This document shows positions 9,230 to 18,489 of a stretch of 42,086 nucleotides of DNA, one piece after another. Each line of letters begins with the position of its first letter. The first letter of the stretch is position 1. The stretch comes from Gammaproteobacteria bacterium (GTDB taxonomy: Bacteria; Pseudomonadota; Gammaproteobacteria; Chromatiales; Chromatiaceae), in the NCBI GenBank assembly GCA_020445335.1, contig JAGRGU010000085.1, forward strand, positions 1-42,086, written 5' to 3'. Made by a program: the position numbers and the translations under genes. Under the pieces are notes generated by a model that saw nothing but the letters and a program-made list of their open reading frames with translations, was not told the origin of the DNA and made no database searches.

Positions 9230-10732
9230 ATGGACTATCTGCTCAAGAGCGGCGCCATTGCCGCGCAAAAAACGGCCTGCCTGGTGGTTGGCGTTTACGC
9301 CCGCCGTGATCTGTCGGACGCGGCCAGAGCACTCGACGAAGCCAGCGGCGGCGCGCTCGAAAGCCTGCTGAAACAAGGTGATTTCACAGGGCAGCGCGAG
9401 CAGTCGCAGCTGCTCTACGACCTGCCCGGCTGTGGCTGCGCACGCGCGCTGTTGATCGGCCTTGGCCCGCGCAAGGAGTTCACGCTGGCCGGCTATCGCG
9501 AGGCATGCGCACGAGCGGCTGCGCTGATCAACGACTCCAACCCGGTCGAAGCGATCTCGACACTGCCGACGCTCGCGCCCACGGACGCGGACCTGCCGCG
9601 CTGGCTGCAGGAAGCGGTGGTGGCATCGGAGGCGGCGACCTACCGTTTCGACCGGTGCAAAAGCGAGGTCGAAAAACCCAAACGGCCGCTGCGCCGACTG
9701 GGGCTCTTCATCGGCGACCGGCGCCGCAGCCGCAAACTGGAGCAGGCGCTGGCCAATGGCAAGGGGGTCGCCACGGGCATGGCGCTGGCCAAGGATCTGT
9801 CCAACCTCCCCGGCAATCTCTGCACCCCCGGCTACCTCGCCGACCAGGCCAGGAGCCTGGGTCGCAAGTCGGACAAACTCAAGGTTCAGATCCTTGAAGA
9901 GAAGCAGATGCAGGAGCTGGGCATGGGCGCGCTGCTCTCGGTCAGCCGCGGCAGCCGTCAGCCGGCCAAGCTGATCGTCATGGAGTACGGCGGCGGCAAG
10001 CCGGATGCGCGCCCCGTGGCGCTGGTGGGGAAAGGATTGACCTTCGACGCCGGCGGCATCTCGATCAAACCCTCGGCCGGAATGGATGAGATGAAGTACG
10101 ACATGTGCGGCGGCGCCAGCGTCATCGGCGCCATGGCCGCCTGCGTCGAGCTGCAGCTGCCGCTCAATGTGGTCGGCATCGTTCCGGCGTCGGAGAACCT
10201 GCCCGACGGTGACGCCAACAAACCGGGCGATATCGTCACCAGCATGTCCGGGCTGACCGTCGAGGTGCTCAATACCGACGCCGAAGGGCGTCTGATACTG
10301 TGCGACGCACTGACCTACACGCAGCGTTTCAAGCCGTCGGTGGTGATCGATATCGCCACGCTGACCGGCGCTTGCGTGGTGGCGCTCGGCGCGCACGCCT
10401 CCGGTCTCTTCAGTAACGACGAGCAGCTGGCGCAGGCGATCATCGCCGCCGGCAAAGCCAGCGGTGACCGTGCCTGGCAGCTGCCGATGTGGGACGACTA
10501 CCAGGGCCAGCTCGACAGCAACTTCGCCGACATGGCCAATGTCGGCGGCCGCGAAGCCGGCGCCATCACCGCCGGCTGCTTCCTCTCACGCTTCACCAAA
10601 AAGATGAAGTGGGCCCATCTCGACATCGCCGGCACGGCGTGGAAAAAAGGGACCGAAAAAGGTGCGACCGGCCGCCCCGTCCCGCTGCTGATGCAATTTC
10701 TGCTGCAACGTTGCGGGTTGGCGAACGAATGA
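9230..10732 (+). CDS. pepA: Leucyl aminopeptidase (M17)
   Basis: A 500-residue cytosolic aminopeptidase A, which removes N-terminal leucine and other residues using two metal ions; in E. coli it also binds DNA at cer and carAB sites. The M17 signature NTDAEGRL is at residues 348-355. The metal-binding Lys/Asp segment KGLTFDAGGISIKPSAGM precedes it, and the C-terminal region carries GGREAGAITAG and HLDIAGTAW. The start is supported by GGAG eight bases upstream. Length is close to E. coli PepA (503). Its stop overlaps the holC start (ATGA), a conserved pairing. Confidence 0.97.
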   Translation: MDYLLKSGAIAAQKTACLVVGVYARRDLSDAARALDEASGGALESLLKQGDFTGQREQSQLLYDLPGCGCARALLIGLGPRKEFTLAGYREACARAAALINDSNPVEAISTLPTLAPTDADLPRWLQEAVVASEAATYRFDRCKSEVEKPKRPLRRLGLFIGDRRRSRKLEQALANGKGVATGMALAKDLSNLPGNLCTPGYLADQARSLGRKSDKLKVQILEEKQMQELGMGALLSVSRGSRQPAKLIVMEYGGGKPDARPVALVGKGLTFDAGGISIKPSAGMDEMKYDMCGGASVIGAMAACVELQLPLNVVGIVPASENLPDGDANKPGDIVTSMSGLTVEVLNTDAEGRLILCDALTYTQRFKPSVVIDIATLTGACVVALGAHASGLFSNDEQLAQAIIAAGKASGDRAWQLPMWDDYQGQLDSNFADMANVGGREAGAITAGCFLSRFTKKMKWAHLDIAGTAWKKGTEKGATGRPVPLLMQFLLQRCGLANE

Positions 10733-11157
10733 CGCGGGTCGATTTCTACGTGCTCGCGGCCGGCTCGCGCGGCGACCGATACACGCTCGCCTGCCGCCTG
10801 GCGGAGAAGGCCTGGCAGCAGGGTCATCGCGTCTATCTGCACACCTCTTCAGCGGCCGAATCGAAACATCTGGACCGGCTGCTGTGGACCTTTCGCGACG
10901 GCAGTTTTCTACCCCACGCTCGGCACGGGGAAGCGGATACCAGGCTTAATCCGATCCTCATCGGCCACGATGCGACGGCGGGCAGGGAGCACGACGTGCT
11001 GATCAACCTCGCTCTGCAGGTTCCCGACTTCTTCAGCCGCTTCGAGCGCGTGGTCGAGCCGCTCGACAGCAGCGCCGATATCCGCGCCGCCGGGCGCGAG
11101 CGCTACCGTTTCTACCGCGACCGCGGTTATCCGCTGAACAATCACGACATCCACTGA
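10729..11157 (+). CDS. holC: DNA polymerase III subunit chi
   Basis: A 142-residue protein matching HolC: the N-terminus TRVDFYVL, the helix LACRLAEKAWQQGHRVYLH, the segment LDRLLWTFRDGSFLPH and the C-terminal YRDRGYPLNNHDI are typical. Chi joins the clamp-loader complex through psi and binds SSB, helping primer hand-off. The open frame extends back into pepA, but the real start is the ATG at 10729 overlapping the pepA stop, as in most relatives. The C-terminus is followed at once by the next gene, sharing one base. Confidence 0.95.
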   Translation: MTRVDFYVLAAGSRGDRYTLACRLAEKAWQQGHRVYLHTSSAAESKHLDRLLWTFRDGSFLPHARHGEADTRLNPILIGHDATAGREHDVLINLALQVPDFFSRFERVVEPLDSSADIRAAGRERYRFYRDRGYPLNNHDIH

Positions 11158-11630
11158 TGAGCGAAGAGAAGCGCAGCGGCGAGCCGCATCAGGGTGAGTT
11201 TCCGGTCGACACGCTGGGCATACCCATTCTGGTCGACGTGGTCGAGTCCGTGGCTGGCGGGGAGAGGACGTCGCCCGCGCCGGCGATGGAAGCCCACACG
11301 CATGACGACAGCGACGAACTGATCCTGCTTGAAGAGTCAGCGCAGACGACGCTGCCGGAACCAGAGCTGGATTCGATTGTTCACGACGCGGGCGATGAGC
11401 TGATCCTGCTGGAGGAGGCCGAGCAGACGATGTTGGCTGAGTCTGACGAGCGGCCACCGACGTCGACCGGCGCGGAGGCACGCGAAGCGCTGATCGCCGA
11501 GATCAGCGACCAGCTGACTGAAGAGATTCTCGGCAAGATCAGACCGCTGCTGCGCAAGCGGGTGCGCCGTGCGCTGCGCCGCTACGACGCGGCGCTGGCG
11601 GATTCGAGGGAGCCGCAGGCGGAGCGCTGA
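11157..11630 (+). CDS. Acidic protein of unknown function downstream of holC
   Basis: A 157-residue protein that I do not recognise. Its ATG shares one base with the holC stop, so it is coupled to pepA-holC. Residues 1-110 are acidic and probably disordered, with a 27-residue internal duplication: DELILLEE occurs at 53-60 and again at 80-87. The C-terminal 50 residues form a likely amphipathic helix (EISDQLTEEILGKIRP) followed by a basic helix (LLRKRVRRALRRY). Similar acidic proteins occur between holC and valS in some gammaproteobacteria, but here valS does not follow; a CBS gene converges instead. A role near the replisome is only an inference from position. Confidence 0.75.
   Translation: MSEEKRSGEPHQGEFPVDTLGIPILVDVVESVAGGERTSPAPAMEAHTHDDSDELILLEESAQTTLPEPELDSIVHDAGDELILLEEAEQTMLAESDERPPTSTGAEAREALIAEISDQLTEEILGKIRPLLRKRVRRALRRYDAALADSREPQAER
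11313..11417 (+). repeat. Internal 81-base duplication in the acidic protein
   Basis: Two copies of the octapeptide DELILLEE are encoded at 11313-11336 and 11394-11417, exactly 27 codons apart. The flanking residues are similar too (His-x-x-Asp before, a Gln-Thr and acidic tail after), consistent with a diverged tandem duplication. Confidence 0.7.
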
Positions 11631-11659
11631 TCCATTGGCCGCGACCTGCGGCGCGCCGC

Positions 11660-12043
11660 TCAGGCTTTCAGCAGGTCCGACAGTGCGCGCAGCAGATCGG
11701 TCTCCGTGAGGATCCCCGAGACCTTGTCGTCGGCACCCAGCACCGGCAGGCAGCCGATCCGCTTCTCATTCATCTGCTGCACGGCGCTCGCCAGCGGGGC
11801 GTTCTCGTTGATCGTCAACACCGGCGTATGCATCACCTCGGAGATCTCCACCGGCGCCTCGCGATAGAAACGCGCCGCGAGCTGGAGATCGCGCTTGGTC
11901 ACTATCCCCACCACCTGGTCGTCGGCATCAAGCACCGGCAGATGATGCATGTCGCGCTCGTCCATGATCGCGGCCGCGCGGCCGTAGTCCTCATTGCTGC
12001 GCACGGTGACGGGGGCTGCACTCATATAGTCGCTGACCAGCAT
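11660..12043 (-). CDS. Tandem CBS-domain protein
   Basis: A 127-residue protein made of two CBS domains (about 1-60 and 68-125) with no effector domain. Each has the usual hydrophobic core plus a G-I-V/L-T-x-x-D-L ending (GIVTKRDLQ and GILTETDLL). Such stand-alone Bateman modules bind adenine nucleotides and regulate partner proteins. A strong AGAGGAGG site sits upstream of the ATG. It lies 148 bases downstream of parC on the same strand and converges with the acidic gene, leaving 29 bases. The partner cannot be named. Confidence 0.93.
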   Translation of the reverse strand: MLVSDYMSAAPVTVRSNEDYGRAAAIMDERDMHHLPVLDADDQVVGIVTKRDLQLAARFYREAPVEISEVMHTPVLTINENAPLASAVQQMNEKRIGCLPVLGADDKVSGILTETDLLRALSDLLKA

Positions 12044-12191
12044 GATAAAGAGTCCTCCTCTGTTGGTTCCATGATGTTCGCCGAGCTTGCCGCGCCATCG
12101 CGCGGAACGCCTTCAGCCGCATGATAGAAACCGCTTCGGCGTAAAGTAATTGGCCCGGATCAAGCAAAATCCAGTTGGCCGGAAATTGTCT

Positions 12192-14453
12192 TCAGCTGTC
12201 GGACGACTCGATCTCGGTGCGCTCGACGCGCTGAAATCCCCGCGGCAGCTTGTTGCCGCGGCGACCACGTTCGCCCTGGTAGTGGTCCAGATCCGCCCCC
12301 TTCAGGCGCAGGTAGCGCTTGCCCGAATGGACCAGCAGGGTGCCGCCGGACGGTACGATCGCGAGCGCGGCCAGAAACTCTTCGCGCGCGAGCAGGCGCT
12401 TCGGCGGAATGCTGATGATCTTGTTGCCCTTGCCGCGCGCCAGCGCCGGCAGCTCGGTGACCGGGAAGACCAGCATTCTCCCTTCGTTGCTGATCGCCAC
12501 CAAGCGGTCGGAATCCGCCTCCTGCAGGCGACGGGGCGGCATCACCCGCGCACCGGCAGGCAGCGTCAACAGCGCCTTGCCGGCCTTGTTCTTGGCCAGC
12601 AGATCCTTGAGCTGAACGCGGAAGCCGTAGCCGGCATCGGAGGCCACCAGATACCAATCTTCCGTATCGCCGCCGATCACGGCGCAGAACAACGCGCCGC
12701 TCGGCGGTGCGAAGCGGCCGGTCAGCGGCTCCCCCTGGCTGCGCGCGGAGGGTAGCGTATGCGCCGGCAGCGAGTAGCTGCGGCCGGTCGTATCGAGAAA
12801 CACCGCCGCCTGATTGCTGCGCAGACGCACAGCGTCCAGGTAGCTGTCTCCCGATTTGTAGGCGAGCCCGGCCGGGTCGATCTCGTGTCCCTTGGCAGCC
12901 CGTCCCCACCCCTTCTCCGAGAGGATCACCGTGACCGGTTCGCTCGGTGAGAGCTCGCTCTCACCGAGCGCCTCCGCCGCCGGCCGTTCGCGTAGCGGCG
13001 AGCGGCGGTCGTCACCGTACTTCTCCGCGTCCGCCTCGATCTCTCGGCGGATCAGCGTACGCATCCGCTGGCGTGAGCCGAGAATCTTCTCCAGCCGATC
13101 GCGCTCATCGGCCAGCTCCCGCTGCTCGGCGCGAATTTTCATCTCCTCCAGGCGCGCGAGTTGCCGCAGCTTGGTATCCAGCACGTAGTCGGCCTGCGCA
13201 TCGCTGAGGCCGAAGCGCGCCATCAACACCGGCTTTGGCTCGTCTTCGGTGCGGATGATGCGGATCACTTCGTCGATGTTGAGATAAGCGACCAGCAGTC
13301 CATCGAGCAGGTGCAGCCGCTCGCGTACCTTGCCGAGGCGGTGTTCCAGCCGCCGGCGCACGGTCTCGAAACGGAAGCGCAGCCACTCGTCGAGGATTTC
13401 ACGCAGGCTCATCACCTGCGGCCGGCCGTTGAGCGCGATCACGTTCATGTTGATGCGGTAGCTGCGCTCCAGGTCGGTGGTGGCGAACAGGTGCGACATC
13501 AGCCGCTCCACGTCGACCCGATTGGAGCGCGGTACGATCACCAGCCGGGTCGGGTTCTCATGGTCCGATTCGTCGCGCAGATCCTCCACCATCGGCAGCT
13601 TTCTGGCCTGCATCTGTGCCGCGATCTGCTCGATGATCCTGGCCCCGGAGACCTGGTGCGGCAGCGCGGTGATCACGATATCGCCCTGCTCGCGCTCGAA
13701 GCGGGCACGCATTCGCAGGCTGCCGGTACCGCTGGCGTAAGCCTTGTGCAGCTCGGCCAGGGGCGTGACGATCTCCGCCTCGGTCGGATAATCGGGCGCC
13801 GGCAGGTGTTGGCAAAGATCCTCCAGCGTGCAGCCGGGGTTCTCCAACAGATGCACGCAGGCACGCGCCACCTCGCGCAGGTTGTGCGGCGGTACGTCGG
13901 TCGCCATGCCCACCGCGATCCCGGTAGTGCCGTTGAGCAGCAGGTTGGGCAGACGCGCCGGCAGCGTCACCGGCTCCTGCATGGTGCCGTCAAAGTTCGG
14001 CACCCAGTCGACTGTTCCCTGCCCCAGTTCAGCCAGCAGCACCTGCGCGTAAGGGGTCAGGCGCGCTTCGGTATAGCGCATCGCGGCGAAGGATTTCGGG
14101 TCATCCGGCGAGCCCCAGTTACCCTGACCGTCGATCAGCGGATAGCGATAGGAGAATGGCTGCGCCATCAGCACCATCGCTTCGTAGCAGGCGCTGTCGC
14201 CGTGCGGGTGGAACTTGCCGAGCACGTCGCCGACCGTGCGCGCCGATTTCTTATGCTTCGAGGCGGCCGACAGTCCCAGTTCCGACATCGCATAGACGAT
14301 ACGCCGCTGCACCGGCTTCAGGCCGTCGCCGATATGCGGCAGGGCGCGGTCGAGAATCACGTACATGGAGTAGTCCAGATACGCCTTCTCGGTGAACTGT
14401 TTCAGCGGCATCTGCTCGATGCCTTCCAGACTCTGATCGATTCCGTTACTCAT
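12192..14453 (-). CDS. parC: DNA topoisomerase IV subunit A
   Basis: A 753-residue type IIA topoisomerase subunit that cuts and rejoins DNA to separate daughter chromosomes. The catalytic Tyr127 is in [10 protein letters not shown]. The quinolone-resistance region reads [12 protein letters not shown] with Ser87 and Glu91, corresponding to E. coli ParC Ser80 and Glu84, so it has the drug-sensitive residues. The C-terminal half carries the beta-pinwheel. Length equals E. coli ParC (752). It is the last gene of parE, the CNP1-like gene and parC, with 51 bases before it. ParC is preferred to GyrA because of the length and neighbouring parE. Confidence 0.96.
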   Translation of the reverse strand: MSNGIDQSLEGIEQMPLKQFTEKAYLDYSMYVILDRALPHIGDGLKPVQRRIVYAMSELGLSAASKHKKSARTVGDVLGKFHPHGDSACYEAMVLMAQPFSYRYPLIDGQGNWGSPDDPKSFAAMRYTEARLTPYAQVLLAELGQGTVDWVPNFDGTMQEPVTLPARLPNLLLNGTTGIAVGMATDVPPHNLREVARACVHLLENPGCTLEDLCQHLPAPDYPTEAEIVTPLAELHKAYASGTGSLRMRARFEREQGDIVITALPHQVSGARIIEQIAAQMQARKLPMVEDLRDESDHENPTRLVIVPRSNRVDVERLMSHLFATTDLERSYRINMNVIALNGRPQVMSLREILDEWLRFRFETVRRRLEHRLGKVRERLHLLDGLLVAYLNIDEVIRIIRTEDEPKPVLMARFGLSDAQADYVLDTKLRQLARLEEMKIRAEQRELADERDRLEKILGSRQRMRTLIRREIEADAEKYGDDRRSPLRERPAAEALGESELSPSEPVTVILSEKGWGRAAKGHEIDPAGLAYKSGDSYLDAVRLRSNQAAVFLDTTGRSYSLPAHTLPSARSQGEPLTGRFAPPSGALFCAVIGGDTEDWYLVASDAGYGFRVQLKDLLAKNKAGKALLTLPAGARVMPPRRLQEADSDRLVAISNEGRMLVFPVTELPALARGKGNKIISIPPKRLLAREEFLAALAIVPSGGTLLVHSGKRYLRLKGADLDHYQGERGRRGNKLPRGFQRVERTEIESSDS

Positions 14454-14504
14454 GCTGCCCGCGGATCTGTGGTGGAAAGTTGGAGGTGTTGCGTCGCGCC
14501 CGGA

Positions 14505-15050
14505 TCAGTCGAGCCGGAACTGCCCCGGATGCTCGATACGACTGAGTATGCTCTCCGCCGTGACCGCGTTCAGACGGTGCGGGTTGCAGAAATAGCCGCG
14601 CTTCAACTCGGCGCGAAACCAGTTGTTGCTGGTCTCGGTGATCTCCTTCCAGCGCGGATTCTGCAGCGCCTTGAACTTGCCGCCGCGGGTACCGTAGGCG
14701 AAGGTCTTGTAGTCCCCTGTCTGGCAACGGATGCCCTCGTACATCAGATTCTCCGCACCGGAGCGCGACCGCAGCAACAGCACGTAGTGCACCACGTCGT
14801 TGTCCGCCACGCGCAGCGTCTTGGGATCGATGAAGAAGCGGTAGCGGGTATCGGTGCGGCCGAAAACGATCTCCTTCATCCGCTCCTTGTCGGGATACTC
14901 CGGCAGTTCGACCGAATCCTCCTTCCAGACGTACTCTTCGATGTGGTCCGGCACGACCTTGTGCGGGTTGTGCCAGGTCCAGTCGGCGCCCCCCACCAGC
15001 CGGGCCGGCAATGCCAGCGCGAGCAGCAAAAGGATCGGACCGTATCTCAT
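14505..15050 (-). CDS. CNP1-like exported protein of unknown function
   Basis: A 181-residue protein resembling the CNP1-like family of uncharacterised proteobacterial proteins. The N-terminus MRYGPILLLLALALPARLVGG is a signal peptide, so the product is exported to the periplasm. The mature part is Trp/Tyr-rich, with FFIDPKTLRVADNDVVHYVLLLRS and YEGIRCQTGDYKTFAYG recalling that family. I place the start at 15050 because AGAGGAG lies eight bases upstream; an ATG at 15071 overlaps the parE stop but would put seven charged residues before the signal peptide. It sits between parE and parC, transcribed with them. No link between its function and topoisomerase IV is known to me. Confidence 0.83.
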   Translation of the reverse strand: MRYGPILLLLALALPARLVGGADWTWHNPHKVVPDHIEEYVWKEDSVELPEYPDKERMKEIVFGRTDTRYRFFIDPKTLRVADNDVVHYVLLLRSRSGAENLMYEGIRCQTGDYKTFAYGTRGGKFKALQNPRWKEITETSNNWFRAELKRGYFCNPHRLNAVTAESILSRIEHPGQFRLD

Positions 15051-15067
15051 AGCTGTTCTCCTCTTTC

Positions 15068-16954
15068 TCATACCTCCGCCAGATCCCCCTTCTGCTGCAG
15101 CCAGTTTCTGCGATCGCCCGAGCGCTTCTTCGCCAGCAGCATGTCCATGATGCCGTTGGTGTCGTCGCCGGGGTCGATGGTGAGGCGCACCAGACGCCTG
15201 GTATCGGGATGTATCGTGGTTTCGCGCAGCTGCACCGGGTTCATCTCACCCAGCCCCTTGAAGCGCTGCACACTGACCTTCCCCTTCAGCTTCTCCGCGG
15301 CGATGCGGTCGAGCACCCCCTGCCTTTCGCTGTCGTCGAGCGCGTAGAAGACCTGCTTGCCGACATCGATGCGGTAGAGCGGCGGCATCGCCACGTAGAC
15401 ATGCCCCTGCTGCACCAGGGGACGGAAATGGCGCACGAAAAGCGCGCACAGCAGGGTGGCGATATGGGCGCCATCGGAGTCTGCATCCGCCAGAATGCAG
15501 ACCTTGTCGAAACGCAGCTTGGTGAGGTCGTCGGAGCCCGGCTCGACGCCGATCGCCACCGAGATGTCGTGCACCTCCTGCGATGCCAGCACCTCGCCCG
15601 AGTCCACCTCCCAGGTGTTCAGAATCTTGCCGCGCAGCGGCATGATCGCCTGGAACTCGCGATCGCGCGCCTGCTTTGCCGAACCGCCCGCGGAGTCACC
15701 CTCGACCAGAAACAGCTCCGAACGGCGCGGATCGACCGAGCTGCAGTCGGCCAGCTTGCCGGGCAGCGCCGGGCCCTGCGAAACCTTCTTGCGCTGCACC
15801 TTGCGCCCCGCGCGCAGCCGTACCTGGGCGGCGTTGATCGCCAGCTCGGCGATCTGCTCGCCGGCCTCGGTATTCTGATTCAGCCACAGACTGAACGAAT
15901 CCTTGACCACGCCGAAAACGAACGCGGCGCATTCGCGCGACGAGAGGCGCTCCTTGGTCTGGCCCGAGAACTGCGGATCGGCCAGTTTGACCGAAAGGAT
16001 GTAGCAGCAGCGCGCCCAGACGTCGTCCGGCGCCAGCTTGACACCGCGCGGCAGCAGACTGCGGAACTCGCAGAACTCGCGCACCGCCTCGGTCAGACCG
16101 GAGCGCAATCCGTTCACGTGGGTACCGCCGAGCGAAGTGGGGATCAGATTGACGTAGCTTTCGGTGGTCAGCTCGCCCCCTTCAGGCAACCAGGTGACTG
16201 CCCAGTCGGCAGCTTCGGTATTGCCCTGCATGGAGCCGATGAACGGCACCTCCGGCAGCACGCTCAGCCCCTGCAGCGAATCGAGCAGATAGTCTTTCAA
16301 CCCATCCTGGTAGCACCACTGGTGGTGCTCGCCGCTGTTCTCATCCTCGAAGCGCACCTCCAGACCGGGACAGAGCACCGCCTTGGCGCGCAACACGTGC
16401 AAAAGCTGCCGGGTGGAGAATCTGGCATTGTCGAAATAGACCGGGTTGGGCCAGAACCGCAGCCGGGTGCCGCTGTTTGTGCGACCCACCTTGCCCACCA
16501 GTTCCAGATCCGAAACCTTGTGGCCGTCGGCGAACGCCATGTTGTATTCGCCGCCGTCGCGCTTCACCCAGACCTCGAGATGCTTGGAGAGCGCGTTGAC
16601 CACCGAGACCCCGACACCGTGCAGCCCGCCCGAAAACTGATAGTTCTTGCCCGAGAATTTACCGCCGGCGTGCAGCTTGGTCAGAATCACCTCGACGCCC
16701 GGCAGCCCCTGCTTTGGGTGAACGTCCACCGGCATGCCACGGCCGTCGTCGCTCACTTCCAGCGATCCATCCTTGTATAGTGTCACCTGCAGAAAGCGGG
16801 CATGACCGGCGATCGCCTCGTCGACGCTGTTGTCGATCACCTCCTGCGCCAGGTGGTTGGGGCGGCTGGTATCGGTGTACATCCCGGGGCGCTTGCGCAC
16901 GGGGTCCAGGCCACTGAGGACTTCGATGTCAGAAGCGTTGTAGGAACTGCTCAT
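15068..16954 (-). CDS. parE: DNA topoisomerase IV subunit B
   Basis: A 628-residue ATPase subunit of topoisomerase IV. The GHKL ATPase domain is N-terminal (LAQEVIDNSVDEAIAG, DDGRGMPVD, GGLHGVGVSVVNAL) and the Toprim domain starts with Glu418 in EGDSAGG; the C-terminal QRFKGLGEMNP follows. The frame stays open for 90 more codons upstream, but that stretch is low-complexity and the start at MSSSYNASDIEVLSGLDPVR gives the length of E. coli ParE (630). The gene starts a minus-strand unit divergent from xseB. Confidence 0.96.
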   Translation of the reverse strand: MSSSYNASDIEVLSGLDPVRKRPGMYTDTSRPNHLAQEVIDNSVDEAIAGHARFLQVTLYKDGSLEVSDDGRGMPVDVHPKQGLPGVEVILTKLHAGGKFSGKNYQFSGGLHGVGVSVVNALSKHLEVWVKRDGGEYNMAFADGHKVSDLELVGKVGRTNSGTRLRFWPNPVYFDNARFSTRQLLHVLRAKAVLCPGLEVRFEDENSGEHHQWCYQDGLKDYLLDSLQGLSVLPEVPFIGSMQGNTEAADWAVTWLPEGGELTTESYVNLIPTSLGGTHVNGLRSGLTEAVREFCEFRSLLPRGVKLAPDDVWARCCYILSVKLADPQFSGQTKERLSSRECAAFVFGVVKDSFSLWLNQNTEAGEQIAELAINAAQVRLRAGRKVQRKKVSQGPALPGKLADCSSVDPRRSELFLVEGDSAGGSAKQARDREFQAIMPLRGKILNTWEVDSGEVLASQEVHDISVAIGVEPGSDDLTKLRFDKVCILADADSDGAHIATLLCALFVRHFRPLVQQGHVYVAMPPLYRIDVGKQVFYALDDSERQGVLDRIAAEKLKGKVSVQRFKGLGEMNPVQLRETTIHPDTRRLVRLTIDPGDDTNGIMDMLLAKKRSGDRRNWLQQKGDLAEV

Positions 16955-16989
16955 ATCTGGGGTAAAACTCTCTCCTCTGCGCCGCCGCC

Positions 16990-17013
16990 GGCTGGCACTG
17001 GTTGCAGCCAGCC
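16990..17013. promoter_or_regulatory. Inverted repeat in the parE/xseB divergent region
   Basis: GGCTGGC, a 10-base spacer and GCCAGCC form a perfect 7-bp inverted repeat in the 184-base region between parE and xseB. It may be an operator or a leader hairpin of parE. A TTGACC at 17069-17074 with TAGGTT 18 bases on is a weak candidate promoter for xseB. Confidence 0.3.
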
Positions 17014-17138
17014 CGAAGTGTACACGGCCGCCGCGGATCAGGCGAGACGGCGGGCTGGCAGATTGCGATTGACCATTGTCGACAGGGTGCGGTAGGTTAA
17101 TCCTCGATTGATCTCCGGCAACCCACTGCGAGCGTCCC

Positions 17139-17378
17139 GTGTCAGAAAACACCCCCCCCGCACCGCCCTTCGAGGAGGCACTCTCGGAGCTAGAAGCGCT
17201 GGTCGAGCGCCTCGAGCATGGCAATCTCTCGCTCGAGGAGTCGCTTGCGACCTTCGAGCGCGGAGTCGCATTGACCCGTACCTGTCAGCAGTCGCTGAAA
17301 GCCGCCGAGCAGAAGGTGCACATGCTCGCCCAACAGAGCGGAGACGCCGGCCTGGTTCCCTTCGGTAACGATGAGTAG
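17139..17378 (+). CDS. xseB: Exodeoxyribonuclease VII small subunit
   Basis: A 79-residue helical protein that joins XseA to form exonuclease VII, which degrades single-stranded DNA. The motifs FEEALSELEALVERLEHGNL and LEESLATFERGVALTRTCQ match the family along its length. It starts with GTG at 17139. The last eight bases overlap the ispA start, the usual xseB-ispA coupling. Confidence 0.95.
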   Translation: MSENTPPAPPFEEALSELEALVERLEHGNLSLEESLATFERGVALTRTCQQSLKAAEQKVHMLAQQSGDAGLVPFGNDE

Positions 17379-18270
17379 AGACAGCCTGCAGATCTACCTG
17401 AGCGACTGCCAGGAGCGGGTCGAGCGTGCGCTCGATCACTGCCTGCCGCTGGAGAGCGTGCAACCGGAGCGTCTGCATGCGGCGATGCGCTACTCGGTCT
17501 TCGGCAGCGGCAAGCGGATCCGCCCGGTGCTGGTCTACGCCGCCGGCAGGGCGCTCGGCGTCGAACCTAAGCTGCTCGACACCCCGGCCTGCGCAGTGGA
17601 GCTGATCCACTGCTATTCGCTGATTCACGATGACCTGCCGGCAATGGACGACGACGACCTGCGGCGCGGCAATCCCACTTGTCATCGCCGGTTCGACGAA
17701 GCCACCGCAATCCTCGCCGGCGATGCGCTGCAGAGCCTCGCCTTCAGAATTCTCAGCCGCGACAAGAGCATGAAGTCGGACTGCGGAATCCGCCTGCAGA
17801 TGATCGAAGCGCTGGCGTTGGCCAGCGGTTCCCGCGGCATGGCCGGCGGGCAGGCGCTCGATCTCGACGCGGTCGGCAAGGAGCTCAACCTCGCCGAACT
17901 CGAGAACATGCACATCCACAAGACCGGCGCGCTGATCCGGGCCAGCGTGAAACTGGGCAGCCTGCAGGCGGCTGGCGCGACCCCGGATCAGTTCAAGGGA
18001 CTCGACCACTACTCCAAATGCATCGGACTGGCCTTTCAGGTGGTCGACGATATCCTGGATGTGGAGGGGGACACCGAAACGCTCGGCAAGACCCGTGGCA
18101 AGGACGAGCTCAACAACAAGCCGACCTACCCCGCGTTGCTCGGACTGGAGTCCGCACGGCACATGGCGCAGCGACTGCGCGAAGAGGGCCTGGAGAGCCT
18201 GCGGTCACTCGACAGACGCGCCGACCCGCTGCGCTGGCTGGCCGATTTCATCGTCGAACGCAGCCGTTGA
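17371..18270 (+). CDS. ispA: Farnesyl diphosphate synthase (geranyltranstransferase)
   Basis: A 299-residue polyprenyl synthase that condenses isopentenyl diphosphate with dimethylallyl and geranyl diphosphate to give farnesyl diphosphate, the precursor of undecaprenyl phosphate and quinone tails. The first aspartate-rich motif is in HDDLPAMDDDDLRRG (from Asp87), and the second is VVDDILD (Asp226, Asp227, Asp230). The residues FGSGKRIRPVL bind substrate. Length matches E. coli IspA (299). It overlaps xseB. In many relatives dxs comes next; here folE2 follows after a 219-base gap. Confidence 0.96.
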   Translation: MSRDSLQIYLSDCQERVERALDHCLPLESVQPERLHAAMRYSVFGSGKRIRPVLVYAAGRALGVEPKLLDTPACAVELIHCYSLIHDDLPAMDDDDLRRGNPTCHRRFDEATAILAGDALQSLAFRILSRDKSMKSDCGIRLQMIEALALASGSRGMAGGQALDLDAVGKELNLAELENMHIHKTGALIRASVKLGSLQAAGATPDQFKGLDHYSKCIGLAFQVVDDILDVEGDTETLGKTRGKDELNNKPTYPALLGLESARHMAQRLREEGLESLRSLDRRADPLRWLADFIVERSR

Positions 18271-18384
18271 CAACCCGCTCCATCGGCGCGCGAAAGCCTA
18301 TTCCCAAAGGTATATTGCGGTACCCCGGAATCAGCGTCATAATTCGCCGTTCCGTGGTTGGCTTACCATTCCGGCGTCTTCAAT

Positions 18385-18404
18385 AACCGGAAAAACTGCC
18401 GGTT
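18385..18404. promoter_or_regulatory. Inverted repeat upstream of folE2
   Basis: AACCGG, eight bases and CCGGTT form a 6-bp inverted repeat (8 of 10 paired when extended outwards) in the leader of folE2. It does not resemble a Zur operator. Function unknown; it may be a small hairpin or operator. Confidence 0.3.
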
Positions 18405-18489
18405 GTTCGCTCTCAAGGCAATCCGCTAGTTTGGCCCTCCCCCAGAACGACGTTGCAGACCCATCGGGCAGCCCCCGAGGAGCAGGACA

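Noticed and set aside
13161..15347. 728-codon plus-strand frame opposite parC and its neighbours
   Set aside because: His/Arg/Gln-rich with no domain; parC and the CNP1-like gene on the minus strand are clearly real.
16955..17224. 90-codon N-terminal extension of parE
   Set aside because: Low-complexity, runs through the divergent promoter region into xseB, and the start at 16954 gives normal family length.
18271..18489. Zur operator upstream of folE2
   Set aside because: No AT-rich GTTATA-type palindrome is present; the inverted repeat found there is GC-rich and unlike a Zur site.
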